A stretch of 64,000 nt of DNA from Roseburia hominis (GTDB lineage: Bacteria > Bacillota > Clostridia > Lachnospirales > Lachnospiraceae): NCBI GenBank assembly GCA_040702975.1, contig CP159990.1, positions 3,162,001-3,226,000 on the forward strand, read 5' to 3'. The position numbers were made by a program, and so were the translations under genes. Every line of letters starts with the position of its first letter. Within the stretch, counting starts at the first letter, position 1. Positions 23,870-33,523 of this stretch are shown one piece after another. The notes under the pieces are model-generated. The model searched no databases and was not told the origin of the DNA. It saw only the letters and a program-made list of their open reading frames with translations.

Positions 23870-23950
23870 TGTACCGAATTTCGGTACGTTTGTATGTTTT
23901 TGGTTTTTTATAAAAATGTTACTTTGACTTTGTACCGAATTTCGGTACAA
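23870..23950. promoter_or_regulatory. Two GTACCGAA palindromes before parA (parS-like or operator)
   Basis: GTACCGAATTTCGGTAC is present at 23871-23887 and again at 23932-23948, centres 61 bases apart. The second is flanked to give a 21-bp palindrome. The first touches the parA RBS. Between them the minus strand holds TATAAA but no clear -35. They match the copy at 21576. They may be parS sites or sites for ParA/ParB autoregulation. Confidence 0.65.
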
Positions 23951-23960
23951 AACATGTTTC

Positions 23961-24593
23961 TTAATCAAACATGGATAACTGTTCATATCCGTGCCTTTTT
24001 GTTTGCGACTTCTTTTTTCTAACTTGCTGCTCTGAATAATGTAAAATCTGTGCATTTGTAAGATGACTTTCATATAATAGCTGTATCTGCTCAATCGCAT
24101 ATTTACGCTTAGATTCAAAAATACGATGATTTAATCCAGACTCTTGTTCTACTGCCTTATAAGGAAGCTTTTGCACATAGAGCCGATCTAGTATATCGTA
24201 CTCTAATCCCTGTAATGCTTGAAAGCATATGTAAAGCCGATTGACTCCTTCTGCTAATGTAGATAAAATTGACATTTCATCTGCCAGATCTTGTTCTTTT
24301 TCCTTGATCAGTTGCTGATATCTGATGTAAACATCCGCTAATTCTGCATTATGCAAATCACGTTTTGCAAAAGAAGCTACCTCTATCAACTGATCATTTG
24401 TTTCCTCCGCAAGTTTTCGAATATCTATAATTCTCCTATGAATCTGCTTTACCAGTTCACGATGATGTTTCAAAATTTCCTTTATCTTTTGATCATTTAT
24501 CCGCATGGTTTGATCCTGTTCTGAAATCTGAAACGTCATATTTTCGTTATCCATGTGTTCTTTATCAATTAACTGATATGTTTCATGTTCCAT
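23961..24593 (-). CDS. Sigma-like / ArpU-type transcription factor candidate
   Basis: This 210-residue protein has long helical segments. The last 70 residues (GLEYDILDRLYVQKLPYKAVEQESGLNHRIFESKRKYAIEQI) follow the pattern of a sigma region 4-like helix-turn-helix, as in ArpU/RinA-type regulators of phages and mobile elements. GGGAGT precedes the ATG. It is the first gene after the IS30-like HTH gene and lies just upstream of parA. It may control the element's operons. Family assignment is by pattern only. Confidence 0.55.
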   Translation of the reverse strand: MEHETYQLIDKEHMDNENMTFQISEQDQTMRINDQKIKEILKHHRELVKQIHRRIIDIRKLAEETNDQLIEVASFAKRDLHNAELADVYIRYQQLIKEKEQDLADEMSILSTLAEGVNRLYICFQALQGLEYDILDRLYVQKLPYKAVEQESGLNHRIFESKRKYAIEQIQLLYESHLTNAQILHYSEQQVRKKKSQTKRHGYEQLSMFD

Positions 24594-24650
24594 AATTCAC
24601 TCCCTATTCCAGAAATTCGAAACACAATCTTTACATTTTATTTTTTATCC

Positions 24651-24726
24651 TTTACAATATAGTTGTAATGAATATAAAATTATTGTTAAGAGAGACGCTC
24701 CATTCGTGGGCGTTTTTCTTATTCAT
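24651..24726 (+). other. Promoter and terminator 25 bases apart (possible tiny plus-strand RNA)
   Basis: On the plus strand TTTACA (24651-24656), 16-base spacer and TATAAA (24673-24678) form a promoter-like pair. ACGCTC/GGGCGT (24695-24713) with TTTTT right behind is a terminator. The resulting RNA would be about 30-35 bases. The minus strand of the same stretch holds a 24-codon ORF (24652-24726) with GGAGG too close to its ATG. Only the sequence signals are seen; transcription is not shown. Confidence 0.35.
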
Positions 24727-24742
24727 CCCTCCTTTTAAAAGC

Positions 24743-25129
24743 CTACGCCCGTTTTCTTCTGAGTTCTTCTTTTAATTCAGGAAAATATTTTTCTACTCGT
24801 TCTATCGGCATTTCTGCAGCTCGCGCAATCTCATATTCACTTGCCTCTGGTTTCAACCTGATACAACACCGTATAATTTTACGATAAACATCTTGTCGAT
24901 TTCTCCTTGACTCTTCTATTGTACTTTTGATATGATTTTTCTTTTTCAATAACATATCTTTTTCTGCCGCATCAGCAGTATACTGTCCAGCTGGAAGTCT
25001 TTTTAATTCACGCCCTACAGATGTAGCTGTTTTTTCTAATGTAAATGCAATTTCAGTTGTAGTAGCTCCAGATTTGTACATTTTTTCAATAATTTTCCGA
25101 TCTTCAAATGTAAAGTGCTTATATGACAT
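24743..25129 (-). CDS. IS30-type HTH regulator (not a transposase)
   Basis: This 128-residue protein starts MSYKHFTFEDRKIIEKMYKS, with GATTTEIAFTLEKTATSVGREL forming the helix-turn-helix typical of IS30-family transposase N-termini. There is no DDE domain, so it is a stand-alone regulator. A second helical region (EYEIARAAEMPIERVEKYF) may be another HTH. GGAGG stands before the ATG. It is the first gene of the element next to the sigH end. Confidence 0.65.
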   Translation of the reverse strand: MSYKHFTFEDRKIIEKMYKSGATTTEIAFTLEKTATSVGRELKRLPAGQYTADAAEKDMLLKKKNHIKSTIEESRRNRQDVYRKIIRCCIRLKPEASEYEIARAAEMPIERVEKYFPELKEELRRKRA

Positions 25130-25175
25130 ATATGCCTCCTTTCCTTATATTTACTGGTTTTTTTGCAACTAAAAA

Positions 25176-25214
25176 AAGTGTACAAAGAACAATTAACTTG
25201 TTCTTTATACACTT
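25176..25214 (-). terminator. Strong intrinsic terminator between sigH and the mobile element
   Basis: AAGTGTACAAAGAACAA (25176-25192) pairs with TTGTTCTTTATACACTT (25198-25214) over 17 bp with one G-U, and TTTTTTT follows on the minus strand. A second hairpin, TCAGCC-gg-tg-GGCTGA (about 25236-25252), lies directly before it. It ends sigH transcription and marks the change in base composition between chromosome and element. Confidence 0.85.
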
Positions 25215-25264
25215 ACTTTACACTTTATGTTGCAGCTCAGCCCACCGGCTGAACTGTAACCTTT

Positions 25265-25894
25265 TTATCTTTTTGAATTCTCTTCCAGAATCAAGTGCGC
25301 CTTCCCCTTGATTCTCTGAAGCGCATTGTCAATCGCTTTCGGACTCTTATCCATCAAGTCAGCGATTTTCAAATAATCCATTCCCAGCAAATGAAGGTAC
25401 AATACGCGATTTTCCAGCTTGCTGAGCCTGTTTTTTAGTTCCTCTTCGAAGGCATTGGCATACTCATTGCCAAGCAGAAGTTCCTCCGGATTACTGTCCG
25501 CTCCCGCCTCAATAGTCTCAGCCAGCGGCACTCCCTCCCCCTTGTCACTCCCTTCCGCATAAGAATAAATCGACACATAAGAATTTAGAGGAATGTGCTT
25601 CTTCCTCTGCGCCGCTTTGATGGCGCTATACATCTGTCTCGACACGCACAGCTGTGCAAAGCTCTGAAAAGACGCTCCGGCCTCCCCGTCATAGTCCTGC
25701 ACCGCCTTGAACAGCCCGATCATGCCCTCCTGGATCAGATCGTCATTCTCGCCGCCCAGCAAATACATCGCTTTTGCCTTCTGGCGCACCATTCCTTTAT
25801 ACTTCTCCATCAGATAATCGGTGATCGGCTTCTCCCCGTCACGCAGCCTTACGATCAACTGTTCATCCGTCATTGCTTCATAATTCACGCTCAC
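25265..25894 (-). CDS. sigH: RNA polymerase sigma-H factor (SigH/Spo0H)
   Basis: Start GTG 25894 is chosen because AGGAG stands 8 bases before it; GTG 25903 has it too close. About 209 residues. Sigma region 2 has the NDDLIQEGMIGLFKAV box typical of SigH; region 4 is MDYLKIADLMDKSPKAIDNALQRIKGKAHLIL. The gene lies in a run with rlmB, mrnC and cysS, the order known in Bacillus and Clostridia. SigH starts stationary-phase and early sporulation transcription, with DNA-binding region 4 intact. The gene downstream in many Clostridia is nusG/secE; here the element follows instead. Confidence 0.92.
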   Translation of the reverse strand: MSVNYEAMTDEQLIVRLRDGEKPITDYLMEKYKGMVRQKAKAMYLLGGENDDLIQEGMIGLFKAVQDYDGEAGASFQSFAQLCVSRQMYSAIKAAQRKKHIPLNSYVSIYSYAEGSDKGEGVPLAETIEAGADSNPEELLLGNEYANAFEEELKNRLSKLENRVLYLHLLGMDYLKIADLMDKSPKAIDNALQRIKGKAHLILEENSKR

Positions 25895-25905
25895 GGTCCA
25901 CACTC

Positions 25906-26694
25906 CTAGCTAAGTCTCTGCCGGACAATCTCATAGGCAAGCACTCCTGCTGCCACAGACGCATTCAGTGAATCTATATCTCCCTTCATAGGAATAGAGG
26001 CCGTCATGTCACAGGTCTCTCTGACAAGGCGGCCCACGCCTTCGCCCTCATTTCCGATTACCAGCCCAATTGGGCCTTTCAGATTTACACGATACATCAC
26101 GTCTCCATCCATATCCGCACAGACGAACCAAAGTCCCTTTGCTTTCAGTTTCTCCATCGTCTTCACCAGATTGGTGACCTTAGCCACCGGAGTATAATTC
26201 AGCGCCCCCGCCGATGTCTTTGCGACCGTCGCCGTCAGCCCGGCCGCGCGGCGTTTGGGTATGATCACGCCATGCGCTCCCGCAAGGTTCGCTGTACGGA
26301 TGATCGCTCCCAGATTATGCGGGTCCTCAATATTATCCAGCAGAATCAGGAACGGATCCTCCCCTTTCTTTCTGGCCAGCTCCAGCATATCCTCCACCTG
26401 CGCGTACTCATATGCTGCCGCCACTGCGATCACACCCTGATGCTTCCCCGACTGGGAAATCTGATTCAACCGTTCTTTTGTCACAAACTGCAAAATCGTA
26501 TCATGCTTTTTTGCCTCACGCACAATGGTGCGTACAGGGCCGTCCTGACAACCGTCCAGAACATACAATTTATCGATCGGCCTCCCCGAACGGAATGCTT
26601 CGATCACCGCGTTTCTTCCCTCAATCTGCTGGCACGACTCCTGCTCCCTGTCAAACGCTTCCGCTTTGTTTTCCTGCCTGTTTTCCCTGCTCAT
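25906..26694 (-). CDS. rlmB: 23S rRNA (guanosine-2251) 2'-O-methyltransferase RlmB
   Basis: ATG 26694 is taken as start; an in-frame TTG 12 bases up is possible. The 262-residue protein is a SPOUT methyltransferase with an N-terminal rRNA-binding domain (IEGRNAVIEAFRSGRPID). The SAM-binding knot motifs are NIEDPHNLGAIIRTA, IGNEGEGVGRLVRE and SLNASVAAGVLAYE. It methylates the ribose of G2251 in the peptidyl-transferase loop. The N-terminal 25 residues are polar and variable. Confidence 0.92.
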   Translation of the reverse strand: MSRENRQENKAEAFDREQESCQQIEGRNAVIEAFRSGRPIDKLYVLDGCQDGPVRTIVREAKKHDTILQFVTKERLNQISQSGKHQGVIAVAAAYEYAQVEDMLELARKKGEDPFLILLDNIEDPHNLGAIIRTANLAGAHGVIIPKRRAAGLTATVAKTSAGALNYTPVAKVTNLVKTMEKLKAKGLWFVCADMDGDVMYRVNLKGPIGLVIGNEGEGVGRLVRETCDMTASIPMKGDIDSLNASVAAGVLAYEIVRQRLS

Positions 26695-26771
26695 CTTTTT
26701 TCCCAATCTTTCTATATTCTTGTCCTGTTTTTTTCATCGCCACAGCATTTCCCGCACATTCCCGCCAAACG

Positions 26772-27221
26772 CTATGCCTCTTCTTTTTCTTCCAAATGCT
26801 TTAACCCGATTGCCACCAGTTCCAGGATCCTCTCCCAGTCATTTTTCAGGTACAGCCACCCAATCAGGGCCTCAAAGCCGGTAGCCCGGCGATAGTCTGT
26901 CAGAGTCTGATGCTTTGCCGGGGAGACGGATTTGGCGTTCCTTCCCCTCTTATACACAGCATGCTCTTCCTCCGTCAGGAGCGGCTGCAATACGCGCATC
27001 ATCTCCGACTGGGAGCTGGCCTGAACGATACTGCTGGTCTCCTGATGGAGCTTTTTCACCTGCTTATTTCCTCTGCTCACCACCAATGTGCGAATCAGCA
27101 GATCGAACACACTATCCCCGATATATGCGAAAGCAAGAGGTGAATAGTTCTGAATATCCACCTCTTCCATGTCCAGGAATTCCCGCATATAAGGTATATC
27201 AAATCCTATGCTTTTTTCCAT
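26772..27221 (-). CDS. mrnC: Mini-ribonuclease III
   Basis: This 149-residue protein is an RNase III catalytic domain without a double-strand RNA-binding domain. Acidic motif LAFAYIGDSVFDLLIRT and the C-terminal ATGFEALIGWLYL match MrnC. It matures 23S rRNA in Firmicutes. It overlaps the end of cysS by 16 bases, as in B. subtilis where the two genes are neighbours. Confidence 0.93.
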   Translation of the reverse strand: MEKSIGFDIPYMREFLDMEEVDIQNYSPLAFAYIGDSVFDLLIRTLVVSRGNKQVKKLHQETSSIVQASSQSEMMRVLQPLLTEEEHAVYKRGRNAKSVSPAKHQTLTDYRRATGFEALIGWLYLKNDWERILELVAIGLKHLEEKEEA

Positions 27222-28612
27222 TGTACTCCTTCTCTCGTATCCTTGAGAATGATTCCCTTTGCCAGAAGCTCGTCACGGATCGCATCCGCTTTTGCGAAAT
27301 CCTTTGCTTTCCTTGCCGCCTGTCTCTCCTCGATCAATCGCTCGATCTCGGCATCCAGCATCTCCTCCTGCTTATTCACGATCAGGCCCAGAACGTCCGA
27401 AAGTGTCACAATCTGGTCCATCAGACTCTGCAGATACTCCCGTGAGCTTTCAGAAGAAGCCGTGGTGTTGGCGTATTTTACCAGTTCAAAGATTGCCGCG
27501 ACCGCATCGGCCGTATTGAAATCATCCTCCATGGAAGACTCAAACTCATCTACATATTCTTTTGTCTTTGCAAATGCTTCCTTCTCCGCATCCGTCATCG
27601 CCTCTGTCTTTACTGCGCCCAGCAGGTGCTTCAGATTATCCACCGCATTTACGATCCTCTCCAGGCCGTTCTTCGACGCCTCCATCAAATCGGCGCTGAA
27701 ATTCAGCGGACTCCTGTAGTGCGCGCTGAGCATGAAGAACCGAAGCACCTGAAGATCATACTGCTCGCTGATCTCACGCACGGTGCGGAAATTCCCCAGA
27801 GATTTTGACATCTTATGGTTATCAATATTTAAAAATGCATTGTGCATCCAATATTTTGCAAACTCCTTGCCATTTGCCGCCTCGCTCTGGGCAATCTCAT
27901 TTTCATGATGCGGGAATACCAGATCCTCTCCGCCCGCATGGATGTCGATCTGCTCTCCCAGATATTTTCGGGACATCACAGAACACTCAATATGCCAGCC
28001 CGGACGCCCGTCGCACCAGGGAGACTCCCATGCCGGCTCGCCTTCTTTTTTGGGTTTCCAGAGAACGAAATCCAACGGATCTTCCTTCTCATCTTCTCCG
28101 GTAACCAAAAGGGAACGATTTCCCGAACGCAAATCATCCAGATTCTTGTGTGAAAGTTTTCCATACTGTTCAAATCTTCTGGTGCGGAAATATACCGTAC
28201 CGTTCTTCTCATACGCATAGCCCTTGTCGATCAGGGTTTGAATCATCTCGATCATACCGCAGATTTCCTCTGTGGCAAGCGGATGCACCGTCGCCGGCTT
28301 TACATTCATGCCCGCCATATCCTTTTTGCACTCCGCAATATATTTCTGCGATATTTCCTGGGCGGATACGCCTTCCTCGATCGCCCTCTTGATGATCTTA
28401 TCATCTACGTCCGTGAAATTGGAAACAAAATTCACTTCATAGCCTTTATACTCAAAATAACGGCGCACCGTATCGAACACGATCATCGGTCTTGCATTTC
28501 CAATATGAATAAAATTATAGACGGTAGGTCCGCAGACATACATTTTGACCTTGCCTTCCTCTAATGGAATAAACTCTTCTTTTTTCTTTGACAGTGTGTT
28601 AAATACTTTCAT
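27206..28612 (-). CDS. cysS: Cysteinyl-tRNA synthetase
   Basis: This 468-residue class I synthetase has HIGN at 36-39, HKMSKSLGNF for KMSKS, and zinc ligands Cys27 (MYVCGPT), CSV, His and HHENE. The C-terminal part (ARKAKDFAKADAIRDELLAKG) is the usual anticodon-binding helical region. Length is normal. No T-box leader is present, as it is tightly joined to cysE (14-base overlap). Confidence 0.97.
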   Translation of the reverse strand: MKVFNTLSKKKEEFIPLEEGKVKMYVCGPTVYNFIHIGNARPMIVFDTVRRYFEYKGYEVNFVSNFTDVDDKIIKRAIEEGVSAQEISQKYIAECKKDMAGMNVKPATVHPLATEEICGMIEMIQTLIDKGYAYEKNGTVYFRTRRFEQYGKLSHKNLDDLRSGNRSLLVTGEDEKEDPLDFVLWKPKKEGEPAWESPWCDGRPGWHIECSVMSRKYLGEQIDIHAGGEDLVFPHHENEIAQSEAANGKEFAKYWMHNAFLNIDNHKMSKSLGNFRTVREISEQYDLQVLRFFMLSAHYRSPLNFSADLMEASKNGLERIVNAVDNLKHLLGAVKTEAMTDAEKEAFAKTKEYVDEFESSMEDDFNTADAVAAIFELVKYANTTASSESSREYLQSLMDQIVTLSDVLGLIVNKQEEMLDAEIERLIEERQAARKAKDFAKADAIRDELLAKGIILKDTREGVQWKKA

Positions 28613-29282
28613 GTGTCTCTCCTTCTTTCATTTGATTCAATGTATTTTCCAATTCATCCAACTTTTTCTTAAGTCTCAGATTATCCGAACGCAGCTCTCT
28701 GATATCGCCCAGCACCGGATCGGGCAGATGCACCTGATCCATATCGGAACGGGGAATTTTCTGATCTCCCATGCGGACCACACGCCCCGGAACGCCCACC
28801 ACAGTACAGTTCGGAGGTACCTCTTCGATCACCACAGATCCCGCGCCAATCTTGGAATTTCTTCCAACGGTAAAGGAACCGATCACTTTCGCCCCGGCAC
28901 TGACCATGACGTTATCCTCCAAAGTCGGGTGACGCTTCCCTTTCTCCTTGCCGGTTCCGCCTAACGTCACTCCCTGATAGAGCGTGACATTATTTCCCAA
29001 AATGGCCGTCTCCCCTATGATCACGCCGCTGCCATGATCGATGAACAGACCTTTCCCGATCTGCGCACCGGGGTGAATCTCGATCCCGGTCTTTCTGGCT
29101 GCTCTCTGGGAAATCCAGCGGGCCAGAAAATAATGTTTCTTCTTATATAATCTATGCGCGACCCTATAATGCAGGATTACTTTGAAACTGGGATAAAGCA
29201 GCACTTCCATGTTGGACTTGATCGCAGGATCCCGTTCCCTGATTACTGCTATTTCTTCCTTAATATAAGAAATCATTCCCAT
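28599..29282 (-). CDS. cysE: Serine O-acetyltransferase
   Basis: Start ATG 29282 (MGMISYIKEEIAVI) is set by GGAGAGA 5 bases up. The 227-residue protein has an N-terminal helical domain and hexapeptide repeats (GAQIGKGLFIDHGSGVIIGET to GAGSVV). It makes O-acetylserine for cysteine synthesis. The active-site His is in FIDHGSG. A C-terminal coiled segment (LRLKKKLDELENTLNQ) extends past the usual end. Overlap with cysS couples cysteine synthesis to its tRNA charging. Confidence 0.92.
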   Translation of the reverse strand: MGMISYIKEEIAVIRERDPAIKSNMEVLLYPSFKVILHYRVAHRLYKKKHYFLARWISQRAARKTGIEIHPGAQIGKGLFIDHGSGVIIGETAILGNNVTLYQGVTLGGTGKEKGKRHPTLEDNVMVSAGAKVIGSFTVGRNSKIGAGSVVIEEVPPNCTVVGVPGRVVRMGDQKIPRSDMDQVHLPDPVLGDIRELRSDNLRLKKKLDELENTLNQMKEGETHESI

Positions 29283-29350
29283 AAATCTCTCTCCTTCCAA
29301 AATGCTACCGATATATTTGTATGCGAAATTTGAGAATTTGTCAATCTTTC

Positions 29351-30481
29351 CTATACGATTTCATTCAAAAATACACCTTTTAGAGGAATAAGCTTACGAA
29401 TCTCGCTCTTAAACTCTTCGGAAAATACTTCCTTCTCTTCCTCCTCAATCTTCGCAATACTCTTATAACCGAAGAGAATACTGGTCAGCGCTTCCACGCT
29501 GATTCTCTGAATATCTTCGTATTTCCCTCTGATATTCGGCCGGGTCCGCACTACCAAATGCTCACTGTTGCCCCGGATTCCAAACAATTTATTATTCTCC
29601 CGGATAATCGGATCTACAAGGACGAACATCACTTCCATCTCTTCATGGCAGACCATACATTCCAGTATACTCTCCACATGAAGCAGCCTCGCCATGATCA
29701 TCGGTTTTTTCTTTCTCTTTTTGGTGAGCACAAGTCCGGCTTCTTCAAAAACCGCCTCGTCTCCCTTTTCAACCAGAGGCTCTCTTACGGAAAATCCCGC
29801 CTCCTCGTCATACAGGACTGCGCCTCTGATCTCGCCGTTTCTTACCGCCAGAAGAATACCGCCCTCCTGGCTCTTCTGCTCCTCCAGGAGCCGTTCATAA
29901 TACTGCCAGTCTCTTTTTGCATACACCTGGTAACGTTCATTTAAAATCTTAGAGGCAAACCTTGCAATCTGTTTGCAGTCGGAGGGAAGCGCCGTTCGTG
30001 GCATAGCCTTACGTCCTTCGGTATTTGCCGGGCAGGTCAGCCTCTCAATCGAGACCTCCTCTTTACCTTCCACAGATGCCTTCCACTGCTCTGCCGCATA
30101 GATAAACCGAAATCCATGCGGATAATAGATGCTCTCCGCTGCCGGCATCAAATAGGCAAACGGCAGATTCTTCGCGTACATATCCCGCAGTGATTTTCTT
30201 AAAAGCTCCGTCATGAACCCTTTTTTCCGATAAAGGATATCCGTGCCGACCGCCACGATATAACGCGCTTCCGCCTCCTTCCTGCCGATCCGCAGCCAGT
30301 AGGGATTTAAGTGCAGCATGGAGCGGATATCCCCTTCTGCCTCGATCACATAGATCTCATTCTCATCGGTTTTAAACGTATAGTAATAGTCCAGAAATTC
30401 AGATGTATCTTCATCAAATACTTTATGCCAAAGCGTTCTCGTCCTTGCATGCTCTTCCGTCTTAAGTCTCCGCAATATCAT
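29351..30481 (-). CDS. GNAT family acetyltransferase (Eis-like)
   Basis: ATG 30481 is chosen for GGAGG 9 bases up; ATG 30490 has no spacing. The protein is about 376 residues. The N-terminal GNAT fold shows [20 protein letters not shown], the acetyl-CoA loop, and [15 protein letters not shown]. The long C-terminal part is like the SCP2-like half of Eis-type enzymes. It overlaps the ispF end by 4 bases. Substrate unknown; amines or peptides are likely. Confidence 0.8.
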   Translation of the reverse strand: MILRRLKTEEHARTRTLWHKVFDEDTSEFLDYYYTFKTDENEIYVIEAEGDIRSMLHLNPYWLRIGRKEAEARYIVAVGTDILYRKKGFMTELLRKSLRDMYAKNLPFAYLMPAAESIYYPHGFRFIYAAEQWKASVEGKEEVSIERLTCPANTEGRKAMPRTALPSDCKQIARFASKILNERYQVYAKRDWQYYERLLEEQKSQEGGILLAVRNGEIRGAVLYDEEAGFSVREPLVEKGDEAVFEEAGLVLTKKRKKKPMIMARLLHVESILECMVCHEEMEVMFVLVDPIIRENNKLFGIRGNSEHLVVRTRPNIRGKYEDIQRISVEALTSILFGYKSIAKIEEEEKEVFSEEFKSEIRKLIPLKGVFLNEIV

Positions 30482-31020
30482 TGTCTGCATCCTCCGCAGC
30501 CCTCACAGGGACTCATCTGATATGTCACATCGGTACTTGCCAGATTCGTCACCTTCTCCAATGCACAAATGGCCTGTGCGGAAATTCCCTCTCCGCTTCC
30601 CGTAAAACCAAGCCCCTCCTCGGTAGTCGCCTTTACATTCACCTGATCCTTTTGAACATGAAGCGCTCTGGCAATATATTCTTCCATCGTCTCGATATAC
30701 GGCCGCATCTTTGGTCTCTGCGCGATGATCGTGGCGTCAATATTTTCCACAATGTACAGATTCTCTTCTAATAATCCCGCCACATGTTCCAGAAGCTTCA
30801 TACTGGATATGCCCTTATATTGCGGGTCCGTATCGGGAAAATGCTTTCCGATATCCCCCAGCGCCGCCGCGCCAAGCAGTGCATCCATGATCGCGTGTAG
30901 TAGCACATCGGCGTCTGAATGCCCCAAAAGCCCTTTCTCATAAGGAATCTGAACTCCCCCCAGGATCAAATCTCTACCCTCCGTCAGTCTATGAACATCA
31001 TATCCCATTCCTACTCGCAT
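30478..31020 (-). CDS. ispF: 2-C-methyl-D-erythritol 2,4-cyclodiphosphate synthase with a Cys-rich tail
   Basis: The core of 160 residues is typical: [12 protein letters not shown] with Asp8 and His10, [19 protein letters not shown] with His42, and [16 protein letters not shown]. It closes the cyclic diphosphate in the MEP isoprenoid pathway. The C-terminal tail ends with CEGCGGCRQ (Cys172, 175, 178), beyond the usual end near 157. AGAGAGGAG precedes the ATG. Its stop lies inside the start of the GNAT gene. Confidence 0.94.
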   Translation of the reverse strand: MRVGMGYDVHRLTEGRDLILGGVQIPYEKGLLGHSDADVLLHAIMDALLGAAALGDIGKHFPDTDPQYKGISSMKLLEHVAGLLEENLYIVENIDATIIAQRPKMRPYIETMEEYIARALHVQKDQVNVKATTEEGLGFTGSGEGISAQAICALEKVTNLASTDVTYQMSPCEGCGGCRQ

Positions 31021-31080
31021 CGTATCTGGCTCCTCTCTTTAACGGTAAACTCTTCCGGCTCTTTTCTATTCTTCCTACTT

Positions 31081-31653
31081 TTACTCTTCTTCGTCGTCCT
31101 CGTCTTCGTCCTCTTCCTCAGGATCTTCCTCTTCGACGTCCTCGTCTTCCGGTTCCACGCCTTCTTCGTCAGCGTCCTCTTCCAGTACTTCCTCCTCATC
31201 TTCCCCTTCGGATTCAGAGGCCTCCTCTTTCGCGCTATTTCCCGCGGCTGCCTTTGCCGCGCCATCTACTGCCTCTTTCTCAGCTGCAGCGGCCTCCTCT
31301 TTGACTTTCGATCCGCTCTCATCCTTACTCGTCTGATTCTGCTCTCCCACTTTCGCAAATACCGCGCCTGACGGCTGTTTTCTCAGTGCTTCGGAAGACC
31401 TTGCCTCTTCCGCCTCCGCCATCTCTTCGTTATCTTCATTCTGCTCCTTTTCTGACTTACACTCTTCTAAATACCCTTTGATATTAAATATGATCGTGGC
31501 CAGTCCGAAAATCACAAAAAGCACACCCAATACCACAAATGCGTTTGTAAACCTGGGCTGACTTGCAAGCGCCGACTTTACCAGATTTACTCCGATATAT
31601 GCCAAATAGGCTCCCACTAGAGCCATAAACATCCTTTTTATCTTTGGTGTCAT
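31081..31653 (-). CDS. Two-helix membrane protein with a strongly acidic C-terminal tail
   Basis: ATG 31653 (MTPKIKRMFMALVGAY) is picked for GGAGG 8 bases up. About 190 residues: two membrane helices (about 8-28 and 37-58), then a long Glu/Asp/Ala tail. The last 30 residues are almost all Glu and Asp. Such low-complexity tails are common but not tied to a function. It may be unrelated to ispF downstream. The family is not recognised. Confidence 0.65.
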   Translation of the reverse strand: MTPKIKRMFMALVGAYLAYIGVNLVKSALASQPRFTNAFVVLGVLFVIFGLATIIFNIKGYLEECKSEKEQNEDNEEMAEAEEARSSEALRKQPSGAVFAKVGEQNQTSKDESGSKVKEEAAAAEKEAVDGAAKAAAGNSAKEEASESEGEDEEEVLEEDADEEGVEPEDEDVEEEDPEEEDEDEDDEEE

Positions 31654-31743
31654 ACTAAATTTCCTCCATATCTCATATTTCTGCTTCATTTTATCATATT
31701 TATACAGGAAATGCCACGATAATAGCTGATAGTTTAAAAAAAA

Positions 31744-31767
31744 GAAAGCCTACAACGATAGGCTTTC
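31744..31767 (-). terminator. Terminator of the tRNA operon
   Basis: GAAAGCCTA (31744-31752) and TAGGCTTTC (31759-31767) form a 9-bp stem with a 6-base loop, and a T-run follows on the minus strand. It lies 8 bases after the tRNA-Met end. Confidence 0.92.
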
Positions 31768-31774
31768 TTCCCAG

Positions 31775-31848
31775 TAGCGGAAACTGGATTTGAACCAGCG
31801 ACACCACGGGTATGAACCGTGTGCTCTAGCCAACTGAGCTATTCCGCC
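31775..31848 (-). tRNA. tRNA-Met (CAT), elongator type
   Basis: 74 bases folding into a full cloverleaf. The anticodon loop TTCATAC gives CAT. The acceptor starts GGCGGAA and ends TTCCGCTA with the G1-U72 pair seen in elongator Met tRNAs of Firmicutes. The D arm is AGCTCAG and the T arm GGTTCAAATCC. CCA is not encoded. Confidence 0.94.
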
Positions 31849-31868
31849 ATATTCACTTTTCAGTGAAA

Positions 31869-31941
31869 TGGGACCAATAGGGCTCGAACCTATGACCCTC
31901 TGCTTGTAAGGCAGATGCTCTCCCAGCTGAGCTATGATCCC
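31869..31941 (-). tRNA. tRNA-Val (TAC)
   Basis: 73 bases with a full cloverleaf. Anticodon loop TTACAAG gives TAC. Acceptor GGGATCA pairs with TGGTCCC. CCA is not encoded. It stands first in a two-tRNA operon with a strong promoter. Confidence 0.95.
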
Positions 31942-31946
31942 GTATT

Positions 31947-32008
31947 TAGCGGGTCGCTTTCCCGCAACCCGCTCTGCTATTATACTATCATTTTCCGGGA
32001 AATGTCAA
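31947..32008 (-). promoter_or_regulatory. tRNA operon promoter and leader hairpin
   Basis: TTGACA (32003-32008), 18-base spacer and TATAAT (31979-31984) on the minus strand are perfect consensus boxes. Directly after the start site AGCGGGT-N12-ACCCGCT (about 31948-31973) forms a leader hairpin before tRNA-Val, probably cut away by RNase processing. The gdhA stop lies 75 bases upstream. Confidence 0.88.
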
Positions 32009-32083
32009 TACTTTTTTTGACATTTTTTGAACTTTTTTTCTATAGCTTTTTGGGCCTACATTTTCCGTTAATTCATCAAATTT

Positions 32084-33448
<1,365 letters not shown>

Positions 33449-33495
33449 TTATTCTATACCGGAACTCCATGAAATATCCCGGCATCTATGACGAT

Positions 33496-33523
33496 AAAAA
33501 GACGGCCCGAAGACCGTCTTTTT
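33496..33523. terminator. Bidirectional terminator-like hairpin between purL and gdhA
   Basis: AAAAAGACGG (33496-33505) and CCGTCTTTTT (33514-33523) form a 10-bp stem with an 8-base loop and T-runs on both strands. It lies 78 bases before gdhA and about 350 after purL, so it insulates gdhA from read-through or acts as a gdhA leader attenuator. Confidence 0.7.

Noticed and set aside
24652..24726. 24-codon minus-strand ORF with GGAGG
   Set aside because: The Shine-Dalgarno is only about one base from the ATG and the frame spans a promoter- and terminator-like stretch, so translation is unlikely.
24743..25129. IS30 transposase fragment
   Set aside because: The HTH is IS30-like but the gene is complete with a good RBS and no DDE domain or terminal repeats, so it is better seen as a regulator.
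1..25130. Prophage
   Set aside because: No capsid, terminase, portal or tail genes are seen; the genes are those of conjugation, partition and surface pili.
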